A stretch of 59,917 bases of DNA from Paracoccaceae bacterium (GTDB lineage: Bacteria > Pseudomonadota > Alphaproteobacteria > Rhodobacterales > Rhodobacteraceae). The DNA lies in the NCBI GenBank assembly GCA_016938875.1, contig JAFGTV010000056.1:1-59917 (forward strand), written 5' to 3'. Positions 54,330-59,917 of the stretch are shown here, piece by piece. Position numbers and translations under genes: made by a program. Within the stretch, counting starts at the first letter, position 1. Each line of letters opens with the position of its first letter. Below the pieces are notes generated by a model. It made no database searches and was not told where the DNA came from. It was given only the letters and a program-made list of their open reading frames with translations.

Positions 54330-56730
54330 CGGCAAATACCTTCAGCAACTCGGTGGGCTGGATCCGTGCCAGCCGCCAGGCGGGCCAGGCCGCCGCCAGC
54401 CCCGCCGCCGCCAGGGCGAGCGCCCCCAGCCACAGCCAGTCGCCCGGAAACACATGCATCGGCAGCCGCCAGCCAAAGGCCGCCACGTTCACCACCGCGA
54501 GCAGCACCCAGGCCAGCAACAGCCCCACCGGGATCGCCAGCACCATCGTCAGCGCCGCCAGCATCATTGCCCGCCCCAGTTCCAGCCGGGCCAGCCGTCC
54601 CCGCGTCAGACCCAGCGCCCAGACCGGTGCCAGTTGCGGCAGCCGCATGGTCGAGAGCGTCAGCAAACTGGTGAACATCGCCAGCCCCGCCACCCCCATG
54701 GTCAGCACGTTCAGCGCGGCGGTCACCGCAAAGGTACGCTCGAACACCATCAAAGAGATCTGCTTGACCGTGACCTGGTCGATCATGCTGTCCTGGGGCA
54801 GACCGAAATCCGCGACCAGCGCGGCGCGCAGCTCTGGCACCTTGGCCGGGTCGGTGCGGATCGCAAAGCGGCGCCGGTCGAGGTCTGGAAACTGCGCGAC
54901 CAGATCGGCCAGCCCGACGATCACCTGCCCACGCGGGTTGCCATAGTCGGAATAGACCCCCACCAAGGGCCGTTCGACCCCCCCGGGCAAGGGCACCGGA
55001 TCGCCCAGCGACAACCTTTCGCGACGCCAAAGCTGTTCGTTGACGATCGCGCCCTCGCCGCGGGCCAGCGTTTGCCAGACATCGGGTTCGGCGCGCAGCA
55101 TCGGCCAATTGTCGGCATAGGTGCGGTGATCGGCGACGCCGTAAATCTCGGCCGGTTGGCCCAGCACGGGGCCCTCGACCTTCCAGATCGGCAGGATGGC
55201 GTCGCTGCGCGGGGTCAGCCAGTCGCGCAGGCGGGCGGCCTCCTCCTCGGTGCGGGCGGTGACATACAGCTCTGACGGCAGGCGCTGGTCCAGCCACTCG
55301 GTAAAGGTCATGCGAAAGCTCGACACCATCGTGCCCACGCCGATATTGGCCGACAGCGCCAAGAGCAGCGCCATCAGCGCCAAGGACAAACCCGGCAATT
55401 GCTGGCGTGTGTCGGCCCAGAACCATTGCGCCAGAACGCCCCGGCTGATCCGTTCCGCCCCGGCCAGCACCACCGCCAACGCACCGGGCAGCGCCAGCGC
55501 CGCAGAGATCAGCATCGCCCCCAACAGGACGAACCCCGCCACGATGCCCTGCCCGAAAACACCGGCCAACACAGCAACCCCGGCCAGCACGGCGGCCAGC
55601 CCCCCCTGCCGCAGCAATCCCCGCGCCGAAGCCCGCGCCCAGGCCCGTGGCTGCGCCGGGGCCAAGAGCGGCAGCCGCCACAGGCGCCACAGGCTTTGCG
55701 CGGCGGCGACCCCGGCCCCGGCCAATGCGATGGCCAGCCCGCCCAACCACCACGAGGGGCGCAGCGACAGCCCGCCCGACAAGGTCGCGCCATAAAGCCC
55801 GCGCAGGGTCGCGGCCACGTCGGGCAACAGCGCCGCTGCGATGACATAGCCCAAGGCGATCCCGACCAGCCCGGCGATCAACGCCAGGATCATCACCTCG
55901 GCGGCCAGCAGCCCCACCAGCGTGCGCAGTGGCAGGCCCAAGGCGCGCAGGGTGCGAAACATCGGGCGGCGCTGCTCGAACGCCAGGCCGATGGCGGAAT
56001 GCACGATGAACAGACCCACCGCAAAGGACAGAAAGCCAAAGGCCGTCAGGTTCAGGTGAAAACTGCCGGTCAGCTGGGCGACATCGGCCTGTTCCTGGGG
56101 CGCGCGCGGTTCCAGCCCCGGGGCGATCTGTGCCAGCGGGGGGCGGTTCGCGGGCTGCCCCTGGGCCAGCAGCAGGCGCGAGATGCGGCCCGGCGCGCGC
56201 AACAGATCCTGCGCGATGCCGATATCGGTGAACAGGATGCCCGGCACCATCCCCTCGGCGGCGATCAGCGGCGGCAGGCCCTCTTGGCCGGCCAGATCCG
56301 CGACGGTCTGCGGCGCGGCATAGGCCTGTCCCGGCGGGGTGATGAAATCGACGATCCCGCCACCCGCCTGCACCGCGCCGGGCAGCGTGCCCTGCGGCGC
56401 GGTGAACGGGTCGATACCATAGACCTGAACCGAATGGCCGGCGCGAAACCAACGCCCCTCGACCACGGGCGAGACGATCCAACCGGCACGGCGCAGGGTG
56501 ACATAGACATCCTGGGAAAACCGCTGGCCATCGCTGGGCACCAACTGTTCCAGCCGGTCCTGCCCCAGAACCTGCGCGGCGCGGTCATAGCTGGCGCGGG
56601 CCTCGGCGTTGATGGCCTGCACGCCGGACCACAGCGCGGTCGCCAGCGCCAGACCCAACAGCAGGCTGACCAGTTGCAGCGGATGCCGCCGCCAGTGGGA
56701 CAACAGGGCGGACAGGGCGGTGCGGCGCAT
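54319..56730 (-). CDS. FtsX-like ABC transporter permease (AttF/AttG-like)
   Basis: 803 residues. N-terminal membrane segment (about 15-35), a large extracytoplasmic domain, then two sets of FtsX membrane segments (about 225-355 and 370-450) and a C-terminal trio (about 690-790). The layout is a single-chain AttFG/LolCE-type permease, with TTASTLT-like hydrophobic helices. Substrate unknown. ATG at 56730 shares one base with the ATPase stop (TGATG), and the AttH-like gene starts inside its end. Confidence 0.88.
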   Translation of the reverse strand: MRRTALSALLSHWRRHPLQLVSLLLGLALATALWSGVQAINAEARASYDRAAQVLGQDRLEQLVPSDGQRFSQDVYVTLRRAGWIVSPVVEGRWFRAGHSVQVYGIDPFTAPQGTLPGAVQAGGGIVDFITPPGQAYAAPQTVADLAGQEGLPPLIAAEGMVPGILFTDIGIAQDLLRAPGRISRLLLAQGQPANRPPLAQIAPGLEPRAPQEQADVAQLTGSFHLNLTAFGFLSFAVGLFIVHSAIGLAFEQRRPMFRTLRALGLPLRTLVGLLAAEVMILALIAGLVGIALGYVIAAALLPDVAATLRGLYGATLSGGLSLRPSWWLGGLAIALAGAGVAAAQSLWRLWRLPLLAPAQPRAWARASARGLLRQGGLAAVLAGVAVLAGVFGQGIVAGFVLLGAMLISAALALPGALAVVLAGAERISRGVLAQWFWADTRQQLPGLSLALMALLLALSANIGVGTMVSSFRMTFTEWLDQRLPSELYVTARTEEEAARLRDWLTPRSDAILPIWKVEGPVLGQPAEIYGVADHRTYADNWPMLRAEPDVWQTLARGEGAIVNEQLWRRERLSLGDPVPLPGGVERPLVGVYSDYGNPRGQVIVGLADLVAQFPDLDRRRFAIRTDPAKVPELRAALVADFGLPQDSMIDQVTVKQISLMVFERTFAVTAALNVLTMGVAGLAMFTSLLTLSTMRLPQLAPVWALGLTRGRLARLELGRAMMLAALTMVLAIPVGLLLAWVLLAVVNVAAFGWRLPMHVFPGDWLWLGALALAAAGLAAAWPAWRLARIQPTELLKVFADER

Positions 56731-57389
56731 CAGGCGGCCAACCTTCCGCCCGACAGGTGCACCCGGCGCGACAACCGCGCCGCCAGCCGGGGCGAATGGG
56801 TGACCATCAACAGCCCGGCGCCGGCCTCGGCCACCAACTCCATCATCAGGTCCAGCACGGCGTCGCCGGTGGCCTCGTCCAGGTTTCCGGTGGGTTCATC
56901 CGCCAGGATCAGCGCGGGCCGCGCGGCCAATGTGCGGCCGATGGCGACGCGCTGTTGCTGCCCGCCCGACAGCTGCTCGGGATAGCGCCCCAAGAGATCC
57001 GACAGGCCCAGCCGGTCGGCCAGCGCCTTGATCCAGGCGTCATCCTCGTGCCCGGCCAGGCGCGCCTGAAACGCCAGGTTCGCCGCCACGTTCAACGAGG
57101 GGATCAGGTTGAACTGTTGAAACACCAGCCCCACGGCGGTCCGCCGCAAGGCGGCCAGGGCCGCGTCATTGGCGGCCGTCAGGTCATGCCCGGCCACCTC
57201 GATATGTCCGCGATCCGCCCGGTCCAGCCCGGCGCACAGATGCAAGAGCGTGCTCTTGCCCGACCCGGACTCGCCGGTCAGCGCCACGGTTTCGCCGCGC
57301 CCCAGGCACAGGTCCACCCCGCGCAGCACCTCGACCGGCATGCCCGCGCTGACATAGGTCTTGCCGACCTGCTCAAGAGATAAAAGCAT
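56730..57389 (-). CDS. ABC transporter ATP-binding protein (AttE-like)
   Basis: 219-residue LolD/MacB-type ATPase: Walker A TGESGSGKSTLLHL, Q-loop VFQQFNLIPSL, signature LSGGQQQRVAIGRTL, Walker B ILADEPTGNLD, switch His MVTHSPRLA. It heads the operon ATPase-permease-AttH-like-PNPOx-like and should energise the 803-residue permease. The sugar transferase gene is divergent, 329 nt away. Confidence 0.93.
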   Translation of the reverse strand: MLLSLEQVGKTYVSAGMPVEVLRGVDLCLGRGETVALTGESGSGKSTLLHLCAGLDRADRGHIEVAGHDLTAANDAALAALRRTAVGLVFQQFNLIPSLNVAANLAFQARLAGHEDDAWIKALADRLGLSDLLGRYPEQLSGGQQQRVAIGRTLAARPALILADEPTGNLDEATGDAVLDLMMELVAEAGAGLLMVTHSPRLAARLSRRVHLSGGRLAA

Positions 57390-57718
57390 TCCGCCCCTTT
57401 CGTCACTCGTCCCTATCTAGCGCGCAGAATGACGCGGAACACCCGGACAAGGCGCGGCATCGCGTCCGCGTGCCGTGCGCGGGCCCCATCCCGGACCACC
57501 GGGCCAAGCATCAGGCTGACCGTGCGATCTGCATTTATGCGAAATGGGCGGAAATCGCGCATGAGTAGAGCGGAATTTCGCAAAACCTGTCCTTTTAGGT
57601 TAGTGAAAGTTGATTTTTAGGAGAGTTCCGAATATTTTTGCAATCAAAGGGCGAGCTTTCATGCAGGAAAAGACGGCGCCCGATCAGCCGATAGCGACCC
57701 TGGAAAGGTGTGGGTGCC
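57390..57718. promoter_or_regulatory. 329-nt divergent promoter region with AT-rich half
   Basis: 57590-57680 is notably AT-rich against the window. A good plus-strand promoter is TTGATT (57610-57615)-17 nt-TATTTT (57633-57638), giving a leader of about 75 nt before the sugar transferase gene. Just upstream, TGCGAAAT (57538-57545) and ATTTCGCA (57575-57582) form a perfect 8-bp inverted repeat 29 nt apart, a possible regulator site. No clear promoter for the divergent ABC operon is seen. Confidence 0.5.
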
Positions 57719-58378
57719 ATGTTCGATAGTCTTGCGATGGCGGAACTTGACCCCATCCCCTACGTGGAACGTACACGGGGCATCGGGGGAACAGCCCTGT
57801 TCTGGGCGTCCAAGCGTATCTTTGATCTCGGGATGTCGATCCTGCTGTTGCCGGTGCTGGCGATTTGCGCGCTGGTGCTGCTGATCCTCAACCCGTTCGG
57901 CAATCCCGGCCCGCTTTTCTTTGTCCAGATCCGCATGGGGCGGGACTGCCGTGCGTTTCGGGCGATCAAGTTTCGCTCGATGGTGCCGATGGAACGCATG
58001 CGACGGGGCCATGACGATCCGATCGAACACGACCGCATCACGCCGCTGGGCCGGGTTCTGCGCAGGTCGCGGATCGACGAGTTGTCGCAAATTCTCAACG
58101 TCCTGCGGGGCGAGATGAGCCTGATCGGCCCCCGCCCCGACTATTTCGCGCACGCCAAGGTGTTCATGCGCGCAATCCCCGAATACCGCCACCGCCACGT
58201 GGTGCGCCCCGGCATCAGCGGCCTGGCCCAGGTGGACCTGGGCTATATAGAGGGGATAGAGGCCACCCGCGCCAAGGCCTATGCCGACCTGGCCTATATT
58301 CGAAACGCGGGCTTTGCGCTGGACGGCAAACTGGTGTGGCGCACAATCCAGACCGTTGTGCGCCACCAAGGGGCCTGA
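57719..58378 (+). CDS. sugar transferase (undecaprenyl-phosphate glycosyl-1-phosphate transferase)
   Basis: 219 residues. One membrane segment (about 30-55) precedes the catalytic bacterial sugar transferase domain: FKFRSM-like IKFRSMVPMERM, GRVLRRSRIDELSQILNVLRGEMSLIGPRPD and VRPGISGLAQV, the conserved phosphotransferase signatures. It would transfer sugar-1-phosphate from a UDP-sugar to undecaprenyl phosphate to start polysaccharide synthesis. GGAAAGG lies 10 nt before the ATG at 57719. No other polysaccharide gene follows, so its cluster is incomplete or elsewhere. Confidence 0.93.
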   Translation: MFDSLAMAELDPIPYVERTRGIGGTALFWASKRIFDLGMSILLLPVLAICALVLLILNPFGNPGPLFFVQIRMGRDCRAFRAIKFRSMVPMERMRRGHDDPIEHDRITPLGRVLRRSRIDELSQILNVLRGEMSLIGPRPDYFAHAKVFMRAIPEYRHRHVVRPGISGLAQVDLGYIEGIEATRAKAYADLAYIRNAGFALDGKLVWRTIQTVVRHQGA

Positions 58379-58402
58379 GCTAAGGCAGGCACTGTTCTTA
58401 CC

Positions 58403-58606
58403 TTACTCAAAGGCGTTGCCAGACCGAATTCCCAGCTTCTTGAAAATGATCGCCGCCGGGCAGAATCCGGTGATCGAGCTTTGCATCAGGTTCACACCGA
58501 CAAAAGCGGTGAAAAGATACCACCAGCCCGACACCCAGGTGCCAAGCGCCAGCGACAAAAGGATCATGAAGCCAGCGAACATCATCACTGCGCGATCAAG
58601 GGTCAT
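58403..58606 (-). CDS. DUF2892 small membrane protein
   Basis: 67 residues starting MTLDRAVMMFAGFMI, two hydrophobic segments (about 7-25 and 27-48) and a FCPAAIIFKKLG end, the DUF2892 pattern. Often a small inner-membrane protein with a single Cys in the FCP motif, sometimes next to rhodaneses. Start 58606 has a GGAG ribosome site 7 nt before it. Ends 24 nt from the sugar transferase gene. Confidence 0.83.
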   Translation of the reverse strand: MTLDRAVMMFAGFMILLSLALGTWVSGWWYLFTAFVGVNLMQSSITGFCPAAIIFKKLGIRSGNAFE

Positions 58607-58731
58607 CGAAGATCTCCTACTTTGTAACGCCATGGAATCGCGACCGTTGCGCCCACGGAATGATCCTAGCCCGAGCCGTGGATGAATTCAATTCCTTGAA
58701 TATCAGCGGCACGACGTCGCGCATCATTGCC

Positions 58732-59271
58732 CTACCAGAGCGCGGGATCGTCGAAGGCAGCGACGCAGCGCGCCGGTCCGCAAAGGGGCGTAAGCGGCGC
58801 CTGCGCCAGGGATTGGGCGATCCAGCCCCGTGGCAGCTGGAGCGGTTGCGGCGCGGGCAGGTCGGCCGGCGAGACCGGCTTGAACCCAACGCGGCCGTAA
58901 AAGGCCGGATCGCGGTAGGTTACGGCGATCTCCACGCCCTCTTGCCGGAGCGCGTCGAGGCCATGGGCGATCAGCCGCTGGCCAATGACCTTGCCCTGAT
59001 GCACCGTGGCAACCGCCACGGGTGCCATCATGAAGACCGTGCGCGGATCGCCCGCGTAGGTGAGGCGCGTGAAGAAGATGCCGCCGAGGAGCACACCATC
59101 CGCCCAGGCGGTGAACACGCGCAGGTCCTGGGCGGGTGTCTCTGCGATCAGCCGGCGCACGAGATCACCGATCAGCGCGCCTCCCTCTGCGCCCTCCGAG
59201 GCGGTGAAGGTCGCCCTGAACAGCTCTGTGATCGCGTCGGCCTGCGCCCTGTAGTCTGTTGAAACGTCCAT
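58732..59271 (-). CDS. GNAT family N-acetyltransferase
   Basis: 179 residues. The acetyl-CoA motif A region is MMAPVAVATVHQGKVIGQRL, with FYGRVGFKPV as motif B; the overall form resembles YhbS-type acetyltransferases. The preferred ATG is 59271 (MDVSTDY) because GGAG lies 8 nt upstream; ATG 59277 has almost no spacing to it. Codon use is slightly less GC3-skewed than in neighbours, which with the nearby mobile-element remains hints at acquisition. Confidence 0.8.
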   Translation of the reverse strand: MDVSTDYRAQADAITELFRATFTASEGAEGGALIGDLVRRLIAETPAQDLRVFTAWADGVLLGGIFFTRLTYAGDPRTVFMMAPVAVATVHQGKVIGQRLIAHGLDALRQEGVEIAVTYRDPAFYGRVGFKPVSPADLPAPQPLQLPRGWIAQSLAQAPLTPLCGPARCVAAFDDPALW

Positions 59272-59337
59272 GGTCATGTCTCCAACGGCGTGCTGAGCCT
59301 GCCCTGCTGGGATTTGCACACGGACTCGGGCCGTCCG

Positions 59338-59430
59338 TCAGGTCTTTTTCGACACGACCATCTCGAAGGCCACGATCCCGTCACGGGCGGGCCAGGCGCG
59401 CAGTTCCGCGCGCAGAATATCCAGACCGCG
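59338..59430 (-). pseudogene. truncated C-terminal end of a protein gene
   Basis: A minus-strand reading frame ends in TGA (59338-59340) after about 30 residues with a protein-like ending: RGLDILRAELRAWPARDGI then VAFEMVVSKKT. Upstream it meets the transposase fragment near 59435 and soon hits a stop, so only the 3' end of a gene seems to survive. Family not identified; the residues suggest a globular C-terminus, but chance is possible. Confidence 0.4.
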
Positions 59431-59444
59431 CGTGCATGTCCTGG

Positions 59445-59687
59445 ACTCAGCCGCCTATATTGGTCACGGCGTGGCCCGATGCGCTCTGGTCACTGGATTT
59501 CGTCCAGGACCCGTTCGTCAACGGCCAGCTCGTCCGAGTTCTCAACGTGGTCGACGATGTCACCCGTGAATTTCTTGCGGCGATCCAAGACACTTGAGTA
59601 TCAGGGCGCGTCGCCATGGTTGCTCGACCCAATGGCGCTCCTACGGCGACCGCGCGTGAACTGACGGCCCTTACGCCCGAACCCTGA
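59445..59687 (+). pseudogene. decayed IS3-type transposase fragment
   Basis: The frame reads ALWSLDFVQDPFVNG, then RVLNVVDDVTREFLAAIQDT, the start of the rve integrase core of IS3-family transposases, with the first catalytic Asp in SLDFV. An in-frame TGA (59595-59597) follows where relatives continue DTSISGRRVARELTAL; past it the same frame still gives VSGRVAM and, after an inserted stretch, ARELTAL. It lacks both ends of the gene and is inactive. Confidence 0.7.
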
Positions 59688-59837
59688 CCACCGCAATCAC
59701 CCGCCCCGCTGTGCGACATGAAAGCTGCGCGCGTCGGGCGATTGGTCACCCTGCGCCGATCGGCGTAAACACCAACCACGCTCCGGTCGCGGCTGGATGA
59801 AAGACCCGTGGGAGGTCAACCTGGAATGCACGCACGC

Positions 59838-59861
59838 AAAAAGCCCCGCGTGATGCGGGGC
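59838..59861 (-). terminator. Rho-independent terminator of the tRNA gene
   Basis: On the minus strand GCCCCGC-ATCAC-GCGGGGC is followed directly by TTTTT (59838-59842). It lies 28 nt beyond the tRNA 3' end and is the best terminator in the window. Confidence 0.85.
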
Positions 59862-59889
59862 CTAAGGCTGTGGTATTGTTCGCTAAAGT

Positions 59890-59917
59890 TGGTTGCGGGG
59901 GTAGGATTTGAACCTAC
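59890..59917 (-). tRNA. tRNA-fMet, 3' part (runs off the window)
   Basis: The minus strand gives the T-arm GTAGG-TTCAAAT-CCTAC, the acceptor 3' strand CCCCGCA, discriminator A and an encoded CCA. This 3' half matches alphaproteobacterial initiator tRNA-fMet, whose 5' partner would be CGCGGGG with the diagnostic C1-A72 mismatch; the anticodon lies outside the window, so the identity is inferred. Confidence 0.75.

Noticed and set aside
59595-59597. TGA in the transposase fragment as selenocysteine
   Set aside because: The surrounding sequence is IS3-type transposase, truncated at both ends and carrying an insertion; relatives have Ser there, so decay is the simpler explanation.

Overview
The window is GC-rich, densely packed chromosomal DNA, most consistent with a marine-type alphaproteobacterium of the Rhodobacteraceae (Roseobacter-like). 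Supporting this are a LexA box of the alphaproteobacterial GAAC-N7-GAAC form in front of imuB, a near-consensus Irr (ICE) palindrome in front of the membrane ferritin mbfA, a DUF2794 gene, a SelD fused to an FAD oxidoreductase, and a partial tRNA matching the alphaproteobacterial initiator tRNA. Neighbouring genes are often coupled by ATGA/GTGA overlaps. The species cannot be named from this alone.

Layout. 0-7 kb: sfsA-map-hydrolase on the minus strand diverges from a coupled plus-strand chain (CinA-like protein, acetyltransferase, CxxC peroxidase-related protein, OmpA-like protein). 6-11.4 kb: a LysR regulator, an FadH-type dienoyl-CoA reductase and three lineage-specific unknowns. 11.7-16 kb: CPBP protease, accD-folC, zapE. 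16-20 kb: a coupled minus-strand chain (hydrolase, ornithine cyclodeaminase-like, HAD phosphatase) and then fghA-yaiI. 20-25 kb: AEC transporter, mbfA with its iron element, TetR, NYN/LOTUS protein and class III alcohol dehydrogenase, which with fghA completes glutathione-dependent formaldehyde oxidation. 24.9-30.6 kb: SOS-controlled imuB standing alone, DUF2794, NlpC/P60 and M17 peptidases, beta-carbonic anhydrase. 30.6-37 kb: MuiA-like protein, asd, and a coupled cassette of two DUF1538 membrane proteins, a PII-like protein, a CBS-pair protein and a capsule-type protein. 37-41 kb: tesA-type esterase divergent from a ybbA/ybbP-type ABC exporter. 41-47.7 kb: AbrB-family membrane protein and a polyamine-type ABC importer operon that ends in a PHP hydrolase. 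47.9-57.4 kb: ugd, mnmH convergent with selD, a PNPOx-like protein, and an AttEFGH-like ABC operon. 57.4-59.9 kb: an AT-rich promoter region, a sugar transferase, small accessory genes, a truncated gene tail, a decayed IS3-type transposase fragment and the 3' end of tRNA-fMet.

The most interesting unit is the DUF1538-DUF1538-PII-CBS cassette (about 34.6-36.9 kb). Two homologous membrane proteins with the same signature motifs are translationally coupled to two predicted small-ligand sensors, which suggests a nucleotide-regulated two-subunit transporter of unknown substrate. Other points of note: an imuB with neither imuA nor dnaE2 beside it, a 19-bp palindromic motif repeated upstream of two unrelated genes, a permease with an unusually large Gly-rich extracytoplasmic insert, and selenium-for-tRNA genes without selA/selB in view.
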